The notes: generated from the letters alone by a model not told the origin. DNA of 64,000 bases from Secundilactobacillus odoratitofui DSM 19909 = JCM 15043 (GCF_001434895.1 NZ_AZEE01000028.1:614983-678982), one strand, 5' to 3'; positions 29,640-39,763 are shown, counted from the stretch's first letter. Numbers and translations: made by a program.

Positions 29640-30326
29640 TTATGCAGCAAATAACGCCAATAACATTTGTGCGGAACGTTTACCTGCCTCGATAATAAAG
29701 TCGTCAAAACTGACACCGGCATTCTCATCGCCAACGTCGGACATGGCGCGAACTACCACGTATGGGGTCTTGAATTGATGCGCAACTTGTCCGACCGCGG
29801 CGCCTTCCATTTCACTTGAAAGTGCATCAGGAAAATGCGCTAAAATTGCGTCAACCGCCTCTGAGCTGGCAATGAACTGGTCACCAGACACAATCAATCC
29901 TTTTTTGACCGTCAGTCCAGTGCTTTTGGCAGCCTGCTCAATTCGGTCAACCCACTTAAGATCGGCATCAAATCGAGCTGGTTGACCAGGTAATTGACCG
30001 TAAACGTAATCAAACGCACGCGCATCCACGTCATGGTAGGCCGTTTGCGTCGACAACACAACGTCACCAACGTGTAAGCCTTCACCAATTCCACCTGCTG
30101 AACCAGAATTGATCACCACATCCACCTTGAATTGCGTGATCAATAAGGCCGTCGTTAATCCTGCTTGCACCTTACCAATACCAGAACGGACTAAAACGAC
30201 TTCCGCACCGCTAATGGTGCCCTCGTAAAAAGAAACACCTGAAATATTAGTTTCTTTAGGTTGTTGCAACGCCCGATGCAGGGTTTCAATCTCTTCATCC
30301 ATGGCACATAAAATACCGTACTTCAT
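29640..30326 (-). CDS. mtnN: 5'-methylthioadenosine/S-adenosylhomocysteine nucleosidase
   Basis: 228 residues. Typical Pfs/MtnN landmarks are GILCAMDEEIETL, SGIGKVQAG, INSGSAGGI, SGDQFIAS, SEMEGAAVGQVA and the catalytic Asp in RAMSDVG. It splits MTA and SAH to adenine and a ribosyl product, detoxifying SAM by-products and feeding the LuxS/AI-2 branch. It is in the same unit as the cysteine desulfurase (24 bases downstream). Confidence 0.96.
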   Translation of the reverse strand: MKYGILCAMDEEIETLHRALQQPKETNISGVSFYEGTISGAEVVLVRSGIGKVQAGLTTALLITQFKVDVVINSGSAGGIGEGLHVGDVVLSTQTAYHDVDARAFDYVYGQLPGQPARFDADLKWVDRIEQAAKSTGLTVKKGLIVSGDQFIASSEAVDAILAHFPDALSSEMEGAAVGQVAHQFKTPYVVVRAMSDVGDENAGVSFDDFIIEAGKRSAQMLLALFAA

Positions 30327-30357
30327 TCAATTGTCCTCACTTCATAATTCAGATTAG

Positions 30358-30666
30358 TTAAAATTCAACAAAAAATAAAATCAAAAAAACAATAATAATC
30401 CCAGCGCTCAGCCCAAAAATCGTCCAATTTAAACGGTACTTTAAGCGGGCTATTTTAGCTTCAGTCAGGCTGGTTTGAGTCGCCTCATCGTACGTCGGCT
30501 CACTGTGTTGTTTTGCATAACGCTTTTCAGCTCTAAGTCGCTGTTTATCGCGCTTATCAAAGTCGACCTGTTCTTGCCGTTGTTGTTGTCGATAAGCGGA
30601 TCGACTTAATGGTTGATCTCGTTCATCGGTTGGTTGTTGATCATCGTGTAATGCGATATTGGTCAC
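30358..30666 (-). CDS. Small membrane-anchored hypothetical protein
   Basis: 102 residues. The first ~75 are extremely charged and Gln-rich (RQQQRQEQ, DKRDKQRLRAEKRY), predicted helical. One C-terminal transmembrane segment (~81-100, WTIFGLSAGIIIVFLILFF) anchors it. The start is a GTG directly after the Nudix stop, with no clear ribosome site, so translation is probably coupled. The orientation would leave the charged part in the cytosol. I do not recognise a named family. Confidence 0.75.
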   Translation of the reverse strand: MTNIALHDDQQPTDERDQPLSRSAYRQQQRQEQVDFDKRDKQRLRAEKRYAKQHSEPTYDEATQTSLTEAKIARLKYRLNWTIFGLSAGIIIVFLILFFVEF

Positions 30667-31218
30667 CTACTTTTGCAATTGTAAAATTTCGAATTGCCAA
30701 ACAGCCATGATGGTCTTAGCATCCGCAATTTCGCCGGCAGCAATCATGTTTTTAAGTTCGTCTAAGGAATATGCTTTAATATCAAGGTTTTCACCCTGAT
30801 CTCGTGGCAGAGCCCGATCGACCGGCGTTAAATCAGTCGCTAAATAGAGGGTCATATACTCATCTGAAAACCCAACTGAGGAATAAAAGCCGGCCAATTT
30901 GGTTAAGTGATCCGTTTTCAACCGAATTTCTTCGTTAAGTTCACGCATGGCTGCGTGTGCCGGATCATTTTGATCACGTTCGTCTAGCTTTCCCGCCGGT
31001 ATTTCTAATGTAGTCGCAGCAATTGGCGCGCGCCACTGCTTAACTAAGATCATCTTTTGATCATCAGTGATTGCCAACACGGCCACCGCTCCTGAATGGT
31101 GCACAATATCCCGATGGGCCGTTTCACCGTTTGGTAACTTCACCGTTTGGCGTTCAACATTAATAATGGCGCCATCATAAATTGGTTCATGACCAATAAC
31201 CTTCTCTTCTAACGTCAT
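30667..31218 (-). CDS. Nudix hydrolase, ADP-ribose pyrophosphatase-like
   Basis: 183 residues from the ATG at 31218, which has GGGAGG 7 bases upstream. The earlier in-frame start would overlap the cold-shock gene and lacks a good site. The Nudix box is near GKLDERDQNDPAHAAMRELNEEI, following LEIPAG. The preceding VERQTVKLPNGE and GFSDEYMTLYLA are typical of ADP-ribose pyrophosphatases (NudF). It cleaves ADP-ribose to AMP and ribose 5-phosphate. Confidence 0.92.
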   Translation of the reverse strand: MTLEEKVIGHEPIYDGAIINVERQTVKLPNGETAHRDIVHHSGAVAVLAITDDQKMILVKQWRAPIAATTLEIPAGKLDERDQNDPAHAAMRELNEEIRLKTDHLTKLAGFYSSVGFSDEYMTLYLATDLTPVDRALPRDQGENLDIKAYSLDELKNMIAAGEIADAKTIMAVWQFEILQLQK

Positions 31219-31237
31219 GATTGGCCTCCCATCTCCA

Positions 31238-31468
31238 TTAGTCGTCAGTTGATGTTGAAGCTGTTTCATTGATTGCTCGAACACGTGCAGCTTGTGGCCC
31301 CTTTTGGCCTTCAACAATCACAAACTGCACTTTTTGACCAGGTGTTAATTTTTTAAAACCCGCCATTTCGATACCAGTATAATGGACAAACACTTTTTCA
31401 CCCGCTTCAGATTTAATAAAGCCAAAGCCGTTTTGTTCATTGTATCGTTCTACCGTTCCCTTTATCAC
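31238..31468 (-). CDS. Cold-shock domain protein
   Basis: 76 residues, start GTG at 31468 (site GAGGTGAG). One CSD beta-barrel shows RNP1 NGFGFI and RNP2 VFVHY. It has a short acidic Ser/Thr/Asp tail beyond the ~66-residue core. It binds single-stranded RNA/DNA and acts as an RNA chaperone. It lies directly downstream of an intrinsic terminator with a promoter on the other side (see the leader entry), so expression probably depends on read-through. The Nudix gene follows after 19 bases. Confidence 0.93.
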   Translation of the reverse strand: MIKGTVERYNEQNGFGFIKSEAGEKVFVHYTGIEMAGFKKLTPGQKVQFVIVEGQKGPQAARVRAINETASTSTDD

Positions 31469-31486
31469 GTTCTCACCTCAGTCATT

Positions 31487-31562
31487 AAAAAAAGTAGGTT
31501 CAAAACCGTCGTTTCGAACCTACTTTACATTTGGTTAGTTACGACAATCAAGCACTATTATA
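31487..31562 (-). promoter_or_regulatory. Cold-shock gene leader: promoter followed by a terminator
   Basis: On the minus strand a -10 TATAAT (31557-31562) has a weak -35 TTAAAA 17 bases upstream. About 30-70 bases downstream is a stem (GTAGGTTCGAAA... / ...TTTTGAACCTAC) ending in seven T at 31487-31493. The csp start is only ~20 bases further. No promoter fits between. The hairpin could terminate ileS transcripts, attenuate csp, or both. Confidence 0.6.
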
Positions 31563-31644
31563 AAAATACTCAATCATCATTTTAAACTAGCTTGGTACGT
31601 TAAATCAAGTTGCACGCAACGTGTCACCGATTTAAGACCAAAAT

Positions 31645-34455
31645 TTAAGCTTCGTAGTCCTCAAATTCACTGTCGACCGTTTCCGGGAAGTTTTCGCGAA
31701 CAATCTTCGCACAACGACCGCAGAAGTGAGGGTAAGCTGAATCTTCACCCACGTCCTCACGGGTCATCCGGCAACGATCACAAACTTCACCATCAGCTTT
31801 AGCAACGGTAACTGCAACACCATCGTTGTAGTTTTCAGCTTCAGCTGGTGCGTCATTCAACGATGCCGTGGCTAGGCCTGAAACCATCAGAACTTGACGA
31901 ACATCAGTATTCAAACTGTTTAATAGTTCGTCATGTTTATCATCAAGATAAAGCCCCAACTTGGCTTCAGAAGCCTTACCAATTAGTTTTTGGTCACGCG
32001 CTTCTTCAAGTGATTTCAAGACGTCACTTCTCATGGCCATGAAAGCATCCCAGTTTGCAACCAGTTGTGCTTCACCTTCGAAGTGTTCAGCCGCTGGCAT
32101 TTCAGCTAATTGAACGTAATCTTCAGTTTCCTTGAGGAATGGCCAAATTTCTTCAGTTGTATGTGGCAAAATTGGGGTTAAAAGCTTCGTTAAACCAACC
32201 GCAATCGTATACAAGACCGTTTGCATCGAGCGCCGTGAATGACTATCTTGGGCATCGATGTATAAAATATCCTTGGCAAAGTCCAAGTAGAACGCTGACA
32301 AGTCAGAAATCACAAAGTTCATTAATTCCTTGTAGATATCCAAGAAATCATATTGATCGTAGTGGCCCTTCACGCTTTCAACGAATTGGTTAAACTGAGC
32401 AAGCATGTACTTATCAGCGGATGCCAAATCGTCTACAGGCACGGCGTTAGTCTTGGGGTCAAAGTCACTTGTGTTGGCAAGCATATAACGCATCGTGTTA
32501 CGAATCTTTTTGTATGAGTCTGAAATCTTGGTAAAGGCTTCGATTGAAACACGAACGTCCGCACTACTATCAACGGAAGCAACCCACAACCGGACGATTT
32601 CGGCCCCCATTTGCTTAATGACCTCTGCTGGCGCAATGGTGTTGCCCAACGACTTACTCATCTTGTGGCCCTCACCATCAAGTGTGAAGCCTTGTGAAAC
32701 GACGCTCTTGTAAGGGGCGTGGCCTGAAACAGCAACACTAGTGATCAAACTAGAGTTAAACCAGCCACGATACTGGTCAGAGCCTTCAAGGTACATATCG
32801 GCTGGATACTCAAGTTCAGGACGTTCAACCAAGACCCCTTGGTGAGAAGAACCTGAATCAAACCAAACATCCATGATGTCGGTCTCTTTGGTGAATTGAC
32901 CGTTTGGTGAATGTGGTGAGGTAAAACCATCTGGTAATAAATCCTTGGCTTCACGATCAAACCAAACGTCTGAACCGTACTTCTCAAACAATTGGGCAAC
33001 GTGTTCGATTGTTTCTGGTGTAATAATTGCTTCACCATCTTCACCGTAGAAGATTGGCAGCGGTACACCCCAAACCCGTTGACGTGAGATCACCCAGTCG
33101 CCACGGTCACGAATCATGTTGTGGAGGCGCTTTTTGCCCCATGATGGATAGAACGTAACATCGTCAATGGCTGCTAAAATTTCATCACGCATCTTATCAA
33201 CAGAAGCAAACCATTGTGGAGTGGCCCGGAAAATAACCGGTTTTTTAGTGCGCCAGTCAAATGGATAACTATGCTCGTAAGGCATGTAATCCAACAACAG
33301 GCCGGCCGCCTTCAGCTTGTCCAATGAAATTTGGTTGGCATCATCATAAAAGACGCCTTCAAAATCTGGACCGGCTTCACTGGTCATATAACCCTTATCG
33401 TCAACAGGTACTAAAATGTCCAAACCATACTTTTGACCAACGTAAAAGTCATCTTCACCAAAACCTGGCGCGGTATGAACAAGACCCGTCCCAGCATCCA
33501 AGGTCACAAAGTCACCAAGCATTGTGACTAATTGACGGTCTGGATAAAATGGATGTTGCGTCAACACGTTTTCTAATTCTTGACCCTTCACCGTCTTTAA
33601 AGTTTGGACGTCTTCCCAACCAAACTTTTCGGCACAATCAGCAACCAATTCAGTTGCTAAAACAAACTTACGATCATCACCTTTTGGTTGGACAACTGAA
33701 TAGTTAAACCCGGCATCAATCGTGATCCCTTCGGAAGCTGGAATCGTCCATGGTGTGGTAGTCCAGACCACCATGTATGTAGAGCCATTTTCCAAAACAC
33801 CCTTACCATCAACCACTTGTTCACCATAAAAAGCGGATGGTGAGGTCACATCATGGTATTCAACTTCGGCTTCAGCCATTGCCGATTCAGATGACCATGA
33901 CCAAAAGACGGGCTTCTTACCCTTAAAAATCAAGCCGCGTTTGGCAAAAGCACCAAATACCCGTACTTCTTGGGCTTCGAATTCTGGCTTCAGGGTCAAA
34001 TATGGGTTGTCCCAGTCACCTGCGACACCTAAGCGCTTGAATTCTTCACGTTGTCGGTCAACTTGTTCTAACGCATATTGACGACAAAGCTTACGGAATT
34101 CAGTGGTGGACATTTTCTTACGGTCATACCCCTGCTGTGTGAGCTTTTGTTCGATTGGTAAACCATGGGTGTCCCAACCAGGGACGTAAGGGGCGCGAAA
34201 ACCGTTCATTGACTTGTATCGAACGATAAAGTCCTTTGAAATTTTGTTTAACGCGTGGCCCATATGGATGTCACCATTCGCATATGGTGGGCCATCATGT
34301 AAGATAAACGTTGGTTTACCTTCGTTCAATTTTTGTCTTAATTGATACACATCGTTATCAGCCCAAGCCTTTTGACGTTCAGCTTCTTTGACTGGTAAGT
34401 TACCGCGCATCTTAAACTTAGTTTTGCCTAAGTTTAACGTGTCTTTTACCCGCAT
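31645..34455 (-). CDS. ileS: Isoleucyl-tRNA synthetase
   Basis: 936 residues from the ATG at 34455, preceded by AAGGAGGGA. The longer frame upstream runs through the T-box leader and is not translated. Class I synthetase features are [13 protein letters not shown] (HIGH), [25 protein letters not shown] (KMSKS) and a C-terminal zinc finger with CDRCR and CGRC. The editing (CP1) domain has [10 protein letters not shown] and [10 protein letters not shown]. It charges tRNA-Ile and is controlled by the T-box at 34486-34690. It sits right after divIVA, the usual Gram-positive order. Confidence 0.98.
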   Translation of the reverse strand: MRVKDTLNLGKTKFKMRGNLPVKEAERQKAWADNDVYQLRQKLNEGKPTFILHDGPPYANGDIHMGHALNKISKDFIVRYKSMNGFRAPYVPGWDTHGLPIEQKLTQQGYDRKKMSTTEFRKLCRQYALEQVDRQREEFKRLGVAGDWDNPYLTLKPEFEAQEVRVFGAFAKRGLIFKGKKPVFWSWSSESAMAEAEVEYHDVTSPSAFYGEQVVDGKGVLENGSTYMVVWTTTPWTIPASEGITIDAGFNYSVVQPKGDDRKFVLATELVADCAEKFGWEDVQTLKTVKGQELENVLTQHPFYPDRQLVTMLGDFVTLDAGTGLVHTAPGFGEDDFYVGQKYGLDILVPVDDKGYMTSEAGPDFEGVFYDDANQISLDKLKAAGLLLDYMPYEHSYPFDWRTKKPVIFRATPQWFASVDKMRDEILAAIDDVTFYPSWGKKRLHNMIRDRGDWVISRQRVWGVPLPIFYGEDGEAIITPETIEHVAQLFEKYGSDVWFDREAKDLLPDGFTSPHSPNGQFTKETDIMDVWFDSGSSHQGVLVERPELEYPADMYLEGSDQYRGWFNSSLITSVAVSGHAPYKSVVSQGFTLDGEGHKMSKSLGNTIAPAEVIKQMGAEIVRLWVASVDSSADVRVSIEAFTKISDSYKKIRNTMRYMLANTSDFDPKTNAVPVDDLASADKYMLAQFNQFVESVKGHYDQYDFLDIYKELMNFVISDLSAFYLDFAKDILYIDAQDSHSRRSMQTVLYTIAVGLTKLLTPILPHTTEEIWPFLKETEDYVQLAEMPAAEHFEGEAQLVANWDAFMAMRSDVLKSLEEARDQKLIGKASEAKLGLYLDDKHDELLNSLNTDVRQVLMVSGLATASLNDAPAEAENYNDGVAVTVAKADGEVCDRCRMTREDVGEDSAYPHFCGRCAKIVRENFPETVDSEFEDYEA

Positions 34456-34485
34456 TTGGGTCCCTCCTTGATTTTTGACTGGTAC

Positions 34486-34690
34486 AAAAAAAGACCTCAT
34501 CTCAAGGGACGAAGTCTTCGTGGTACCACCCAATTTTAAAATAAACATACTTATCATAACCGATAACGGTGTCGAACCGGCCCGCCCTACATCTCGAACG
34601 AACAGCTGAAAGATGATCTGAAATGTGACAGTGGTTACCAGCTTCTCACCAAATCGCTGGCTCTCTAAAACGTCTCACAAGTCTTTCTAT
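34486..34690 (-). promoter_or_regulatory. T-box leader of ileS
   Basis: The T-box core GGGTGGTACCACG (minus strand, 34519-34531) precedes an 11-bp terminator stem (AAGACTTCGTC with GATGAGGTCTT, some G-U pairs) and seven T (34486-34492). Upstream, GTGAGAAGC with paired flanks resembles stem I. A candidate isoleucine specifier ATC lies at 34612-34617, which I cannot fix without folding. The bulge TGGT would pair with an ACCA tRNA end. Uncharged tRNA-Ile should stabilise the antiterminator and switch ileS on. Confidence 0.88.
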
Positions 34691-34721
34691 TCTCTCTACG
34701 CTTAAATTATTGAGTAGCTGA

Positions 34722-35426
34722 CTACTTTTTCTCGTCATCGGGGAAAATAACGACAGTTTCCATGGTTTGATCATGGTCCGGATCAACGGGTTGATCTGCG
34801 TCGTAAATCTCCTTAGCGGGTTGATCTTCATCAGTTACTTGTGATTCTGAGTTTACGCCATCATCATTCTCATTGTCAAGCTTGTTTTCCTCAATTGCCT
34901 TTTGAATCTCGGCATATGTGGAAGTACCGTCGTCCTTTAAGAGGTTGTTCCAATTATCACTCTTAATTTCTTCTAACTGGCTTTCAAGCATAACTTGTAA
35001 ACGTTGACGAAAGACCCGCGTGCTCTTCTTAAGATCATCCGTTTCAACGGCAAGGTTTTGAGCCCGTTTAGAAGCTTCTTGAATCAGCTGGTTAGCCTTT
35101 TTGGTGGCTTCACTGATCGTGTCGTTGGCTTGCTTTTGGGCCTCACGGTTAATGATTTCAGCTTCTTTTTGAGAGTTAGCACGAACTTTATCCGCAGCCT
35201 CTTGCGCAACAATAATTGATTGGTTCAAAGAATCCTTCAGGTCGTTAAAATACTTGAGTTTTTCTTCATCAGCTGCCAATTGATCCGTCAGCGTCTTGTT
35301 TTGATCTAAGGTAATTTGATAATCCTTGATGATCTGTTCAAGAAAATCGTTAACCTCATCAACGTTGTATCCCCGTAACTTTGATGAAAACTCTTTATTA
35401 TGAATATCCAGTGGGCTAAGTACCAT
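34722..35426 (-). CDS. divIVA: DivIVA cell-division/polarity protein
   Basis: 234 residues. The conserved membrane-binding N-terminus (LSPLDIHNKEFSSKLRGYNVDEVNDFL) is followed by a long coiled coil (~30-165, rich in QKEAE, ANQLIQEASKRA). An acidic, disordered Asp/Glu tail ends the protein. It marks negatively curved membrane at poles and septum. It is encoded after ylmH at the end of the dcw cluster, 22 bases downstream. Confidence 0.95.
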   Translation of the reverse strand: MVLSPLDIHNKEFSSKLRGYNVDEVNDFLEQIIKDYQITLDQNKTLTDQLAADEEKLKYFNDLKDSLNQSIIVAQEAADKVRANSQKEAEIINREAQKQANDTISEATKKANQLIQEASKRAQNLAVETDDLKKSTRVFRQRLQVMLESQLEEIKSDNWNNLLKDDGTSTYAEIQKAIEENKLDNENDDGVNSESQVTDEDQPAKEIYDADQPVDPDHDQTMETVVIFPDDEKK

Positions 35427-35448
35427 AGCTCGTTCCTCCCCATTTACA

Positions 35449-36231
35449 CTATTTGTGTAAGACTGACAGCGTGACTTTTAACTTATCCTTCTTGGTCACA
35501 CCGTTGACACTTGTTAAACGTACCCGGCCGAAACCGCGTACGGAAATCACATCCTGAAAGGCTAATTGATAGTCCGGTCGCTCAAAAACGTTCCAGTTAA
35601 GCTGAATCCGACCAGCTTCAATTAGTTCCTTGGCGTGGTGTCTTGAAAGATGAAATCCAGTTGCCACCACGTTGTCGAGCCGCGTAGAAGAAAGTGTGGT
35701 ACTCTCTTCTTCCCAGGCGTTGAGGGGAAAAAGATGTTCGTCTAAATCAATTGTCTTTAAACGCACCTTAATTTTGCCCATCCGATCCACCTGTGAAGCA
35801 ATATAGCGGCTCATATCTTCAGTGGTAAAAACTTGCCACCTGATGCCATCGGTAATGATATCGCCGAGGACTTCTCGATCTATTCCCGCACCAAGCATGG
35901 ACCCTAGAATTTGGCCATGTTGAAGATCCGTAAACTTCACTGGATAGTCAACTTCAAATAAATTCAGTTCAAAATCCAAGCTTGCCTCATCAAAATAAGC
36001 GGGATAAATCATGCCGCGACACATCTCAGCACCTGGATAACCGCCATTAAAAGCAATCTTCAAATCAGAATCACGGTTAACCAGTGTCGACAAGATATAT
36101 TGCTGCCGTGGATTTAAAAAGTGGGTTAAAATCGGCCGATATTCATCACTGGCCTGTTGGATAAAACCCGTGGCACTTTCAACAAACGGTGCTTCTTCAC
36201 CGCGAAAATGCTGCGTGATGTGATCAGCCAA
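35449..36231 (-). CDS. ylmH: YlmH, S4-domain RNA-binding protein
   Basis: About 260 residues. I chose the TTG at 36231 because GGAGGAG ends 7 bases before it; the next TTG at 36237 is too close to that site. The N-terminal ~170 residues are the YlmH-specific region (LNPRQQYILSTL, NGGYPGAEMCRGMIYP). The C-terminal S4 domain (~180-240) has VATGFHLSRHHAKELIEAGRI. YlmH belongs to the Hsp15-like rescue/translation factors and is encoded in the dcw tail of most Firmicutes. Confidence 0.9.
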   Translation of the reverse strand: MADHITQHFRGEEAPFVESATGFIQQASDEYRPILTHFLNPRQQYILSTLVNRDSDLKIAFNGGYPGAEMCRGMIYPAYFDEASLDFELNLFEVDYPVKFTDLQHGQILGSMLGAGIDREVLGDIITDGIRWQVFTTEDMSRYIASQVDRMGKIKVRLKTIDLDEHLFPLNAWEEESTTLSSTRLDNVVATGFHLSRHHAKELIEAGRIQLNWNVFERPDYQLAFQDVISVRGFGRVRLTSVNGVTKKDKLKVTLSVLHK

Positions 36232-36243
36232 CGTCAACTCCTC

Positions 36244-36531
36244 CTACATAACACCCATGAGGTGAAAAATAATTTGTTCAAGATAAACTAAACCGCTCCG
36301 CACAATGCCGAGGACAAAAATTGCAACGACTGGTGCAAAGCCAATCATACCGATTGATGCAAAGTTAAACCAACGTTGAAACGGTTCAACGATGGCACCC
36401 AGTAGTTGGCCTAACTTGGTTTGATAGGCGCCTGGGAACCAACTCATTAAAGCGTACACGACAATTGCTAGGATATAAAGATCTAGTAATTTGCCGAGTA
36501 ACCAAAACACAAAACTAATAAATGCGATCAA
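36244..36531 (-). CDS. yggT: YggT-family membrane protein
   Basis: 95 residues with two transmembrane helices (~5-28 and ~65-90), separated by the family motif AYQTKLGQLLGAIVEPFQRWF. YggT proteins are encoded between sepF and ylmH and are implicated in division or osmotic tolerance; the biochemical role is not established. It lies 11 bases after sepF. Confidence 0.9.
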   Translation of the reverse strand: MIAFISFVFWLLGKLLDLYILAIVVYALMSWFPGAYQTKLGQLLGAIVEPFQRWFNFASIGMIGFAPVVAIFVLGIVRSGLVYLEQIIFHLMGVM

Positions 36532-36542
36532 AGACTCACTCC

Positions 36543-36977
36543 TTATTTAAGCTTGTCACCCAAGCTGGCTGACAAATCACCGCTCACCTCAAAGTTTTTG
36601 GGGGTGCACAAGAAAATGGCATCGCCCACTCGTTCAATGTCACCATCAATGGCAAACACCGTTCCAGTAAGAAAATCAACAATTCGGCGACCAGTGGCGT
36701 CATCAATTCGTGCAAAGTTAACAATTACTGCTTGTTGATTCAGTAACTGACTTGCAATCTCTTGAACGTCAGCATAAAGTCGAGGCTCAAATAACGCAAT
36801 TTTATTAACCGATGGCCGTGGCGCATTCAATGACACGACCTTATTTGAATCATGGTGTACCCGTCTCGTAGCCGTTTCCGGCTTTTCGGCAACTTGTTCA
36901 CGTTCATGTTGGGGCGCTTCGGCGTCATTATCATATTCATCAACACCAAAAAATCTGCTCATACTAAACTTACCCAT
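36543..36977 (-). CDS. sepF: SepF, FtsZ-associated division protein
   Basis: 144 residues, ATG at 36977 with GAAGGGAGC upstream. The N-terminal amphipathic membrane-binding segment ([11 protein letters not shown]) is followed by a variable linker. The C-terminal core (~60-140) contains [28 protein letters not shown] and [10 protein letters not shown]. SepF forms rings that bundle FtsZ and tether it to the membrane, partly replacing FtsA. It lies directly after ftsZ. Confidence 0.94.
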   Translation of the reverse strand: MGKFSMSRFFGVDEYDNDAEAPQHEREQVAEKPETATRRVHHDSNKVVSLNAPRPSVNKIALFEPRLYADVQEIASQLLNQQAVIVNFARIDDATGRRIVDFLTGTVFAIDGDIERVGDAIFLCTPKNFEVSGDLSASLGDKLK

Positions 36978-37020
36978 GATTAACGCTCCCTTCTGTCGGA
37001 TGGCTCGTTACCATACTTGC

Positions 37021-38235
37021 TTAGTCGTTTTTACGACGGTGTTTGAAAAACGGTGGTGTATCAAGCCCTGAATCATCACTGGTTTGATTAGCTGAATCAT
37101 CGTCGTTGTTAAAGACACTGAAATCTGGTTTTGAAACGCCGTCAAATTCTGTCCGGTCTCGTCGTTCCAGCGGCTTGGCCGGCTGCTCGCCAGTTGTGCC
37201 GAAAGTATCAGGCTGATCAATTCGGGTATCTCTGCCAGTTTCTACACTTCGACGTTCTGGTGCCTTACCATCCCTGTTTTTCTTATCGATACCAGTTGCA
37301 ATAACAGTAACTCGAACCTCATCGCCCAAGTTCTCATCAATTGACGTCCCAAAAATAATGTTAACGTCGCTGGTGGCAGCCTGTGACACGATTTCTGAAG
37401 CAGCCTGTGCTTCAAATAATGATAAGTCGGGACCACCCGTAATATTAAGTAAGACTTGTTCGGCACCATCGATTGAAACCTCAAGCAATGGTGATGAGAT
37501 AGCTTTCTTGGTGGCATCTTCTGTCCGGTTTTCGCCATTAGCAGAACCAATACCCATTAAAGCAGAGCCTTGATCTTGCATCACGGTCTTCACATCGGCG
37601 AAATCCAAGTTAACGTAACCAGGACTAGTGATTAAGTCTGAGATACCTTGCACACCTTGACGTAAGACGTTATCGGCTTCTTGGAATGCTTCCATCATCG
37701 GCGTCTTCTTGTCAACAATTTCCAAGAGGCGGTTGTTGGCAATGACGATCAACGTATCAACGTTTTCCTTCATTGCGGCCACACCCTCAGCCGCAAACCG
37801 TGAACGCTTTGGGCCTTCGAACGTAAATGGTCGGGTCACTACCCCAACCGTTAGTGCGCCTTGTTCCTTAGCTAACTTGGCAACAACAGGTGCAGCACCA
37901 TTACCAGTACCGCCGCCCATGCCGGCCGTCACGAAAACCATATCTGCACCTGATAGTGCCTCGCTGATTTGTTCTTCGCTTTCTTGAGCAGCCTTCGAAC
38001 CGATCTCAGGGTTAGACCCAGCACCTAAGCCGCGGGTCAACTTGGGTCCTAACTGAATCTTAGTCTCAGCTTTAGAAGCTTCAAGTGCTTGTACATCAGT
38101 GTTTGCAACGATAAACTCGACGCCTTTAACATCTTCTGTAATCATCCGGTTAACGGCATTACCGCCACCACCACCAACACCAATCACTTTAATGTTGGCG
38201 CCTCGGTTTTGTGTTGAATCTAACGAAAATTCCAT
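37021..38235 (-). CDS. ftsZ: Cell-division GTPase FtsZ
   Basis: 404 residues. GTP-binding motifs are [17 protein letters not shown] and the signature [15 protein letters not shown]. The T7 loop is [10 protein letters not shown] and contains the catalytic Asp. After the globular domain (~1-320) comes a charged linker and the C-terminal conserved peptide [13 protein letters not shown], which binds FtsA and SepF. It forms the Z-ring. It lies 23 bases after ftsA, with GGAGGGA upstream. Confidence 0.98.
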   Translation of the reverse strand: MEFSLDSTQNRGANIKVIGVGGGGGNAVNRMITEDVKGVEFIVANTDVQALEASKAETKIQLGPKLTRGLGAGSNPEIGSKAAQESEEQISEALSGADMVFVTAGMGGGTGNGAAPVVAKLAKEQGALTVGVVTRPFTFEGPKRSRFAAEGVAAMKENVDTLIVIANNRLLEIVDKKTPMMEAFQEADNVLRQGVQGISDLITSPGYVNLDFADVKTVMQDQGSALMGIGSANGENRTEDATKKAISSPLLEVSIDGAEQVLLNITGGPDLSLFEAQAASEIVSQAATSDVNIIFGTSIDENLGDEVRVTVIATGIDKKNRDGKAPERRSVETGRDTRIDQPDTFGTTGEQPAKPLERRDRTEFDGVSKPDFSVFNNDDDSANQTSDDSGLDTPPFFKHRRKND

Positions 38236-38258
38236 TTCAAATCCCTCCAGTTATCTGG

Positions 38259-39578
38259 CTAATCAAAGAAATCGCTGAAAAATTTCTTAATCCCTTGACC
38301 GCGTTTTTTCGGTTGTTTTGTCCTTGTTTCAGTAGTTCTAGGGCGCTCAGGTGTTGGCTGACTCTCAGCCGGCTGTGGGGCAACTTGTTTGACGACGTGA
38401 GTCGCTAACTGTTGGTTACCCGTGACCGCAGACTGGACAAGTAAATCAACTTCACTCATTTTGCCACGGTAGTTGACCAGTGACAGTGCCTGTGTAAATG
38501 ACGGATGACGTAATCCCATCTGATCCGGAATCGACACACGAACCGTCACGTCAAAAGCCTCTTTGACCAAATCACTAATTCCTGGTAGCGCGGCAACGCC
38601 ACCTGTCAAAACAATACCACCAGGCAGTGTCAGCGCATTAGTTGCCGCGAGTTGTGCCTTCAGTTTATCAAAAATCTGTAGCAACCTTGCTTCGATAATT
38701 TCAGCCAAGTATTGCTCTGAGATATCGGTTGGCCGACTTTGACCAACCACGTCCACTGGAAAAGAATTATCCTCCGAAGCACGTGTTGAATCAGCAAACC
38801 CGTAGTTGCGTTTGAGTTTTTCGGCGTTTTCAAGTGACGTGTTTAAGACCACCGAAATATCTTTGGTGATATAGTCGCCACCCTCAGGGTCAACTTCCGC
38901 ATACTTCAGTCGGTGGTCATGAATCACAGCAGCCGTCGTTTGACCACCGCCAAGATCCAACAACACCGTTCCGAAGTCTTGTTCACCATCGCTAAGGATG
39001 CTTAAACCTTGCGCAATCGGACTCACCACGGCGAGTTGCGGGTTGAGCCCCGCTTGTTCTACCGCTTTTTTGGTATTATGTACGATTGTTTTTGGACCAG
39101 TAAACAACATGCCGTTCATCTCAAGACGAACACCAACCATTGACCGCGGATCCTTGATACCATCAAAACCATCAACGATAAATTCGTCTGGAACTAAATT
39201 AATGATTTCACGCTCCGGCGGTAAGTTTTGAATGATTGCAGCGGCAGCGACGTCACGCACATCTTGATCTGTGATTTCTCTAGCCTGATCACCAATTGCA
39301 ACCATGCCACTTACTGGTTCAATTTTTAATTTATTAGCCGAGATGCCAACAATCACATCATGAATCTGAATGCTAGCCTTCTCTTCAGCTGTTTTAACAG
39401 CCCGTTTAATTGCTTCACTTGCTTTATCAATATCGACGATGACACCACGACTCAAGCCAGCTGAGCGTTCGTTACCAACCCCCAACACGTTGAGTTGTCC
39501 CTCTAAATACTCTGCTACGATGACTTTGATTGAGGTTGTCCCGATATCAAGTCCTACATACATGCCTGAAGTATCCAT
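38259..39578 (-). CDS. ftsA: Cell-division actin-like protein FtsA
   Basis: 439 residues. The actin-fold ATPase motifs are YVGLDIGTTSIKV, GTVLLDLGGGQTTAAV and LPGGIVLTGGVAALPG. The C-terminal membrane-targeting amphipathic helix is GIKKFFSDFFD, preceded by a Gln/Pro/Thr-rich linker. It tethers FtsZ to the membrane. The start has GGAGGC upstream. A weak GC-rich hairpin with a T-run upstream (39726-39760) may separate it from divIB. Confidence 0.97.
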   Translation of the reverse strand: MDTSGMYVGLDIGTTSIKVIVAEYLEGQLNVLGVGNERSAGLSRGVIVDIDKASEAIKRAVKTAEEKASIQIHDVIVGISANKLKIEPVSGMVAIGDQAREITDQDVRDVAAAAIIQNLPPEREIINLVPDEFIVDGFDGIKDPRSMVGVRLEMNGMLFTGPKTIVHNTKKAVEQAGLNPQLAVVSPIAQGLSILSDGEQDFGTVLLDLGGGQTTAAVIHDHRLKYAEVDPEGGDYITKDISVVLNTSLENAEKLKRNYGFADSTRASEDNSFPVDVVGQSRPTDISEQYLAEIIEARLLQIFDKLKAQLAATNALTLPGGIVLTGGVAALPGISDLVKEAFDVTVRVSIPDQMGLRHPSFTQALSLVNYRGKMSEVDLLVQSAVTGNQQLATHVVKQVAPQPAESQPTPERPRTTETRTKQPKKRGQGIKKFFSDFFD

Positions 39579-39725
39579 TATTGCAGGAGCCTCCTCTGAT
39601 TTCGATTTAATGAATTCCCGTAAAAAATAATCCTATTTTACTTTCCAGTTTACCACAAATTGACTGTCATAAAAAAGGCATAATTGCCGACAGATTGCGG
39701 AATTAGGCGCTTTCTTGATTTAGTT

Positions 39726-39760
39726 AAAAACCAACCCCGGATTGCTGGGGGTGTTGACAC
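39726..39760 (-). terminator. Weak terminator-like hairpin between divIB and ftsA
   Basis: On the minus strand CAACACCCCC pairs imperfectly with GGGGTTGG and is followed by TTTTT, just past the divIB stop. It may only modulate the ratio of divIB to ftsA transcripts. Confidence 0.4.
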
Positions 39761-39763
39761 CGT

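Noticed and set aside
31219..31317. Longer N-terminus of the Nudix protein overlapping csp
   Set aside because: The ATG at 31218 has GGGAGG and gives the family start. The extension would overlap the cold-shock gene in another frame.
34456..34557. N-terminal extension of the ileS reading frame
   Set aside because: These codons overlap the T-box terminator and core. The ATG at 34455 has AAGGAGGGA upstream and gives the usual N-terminus.
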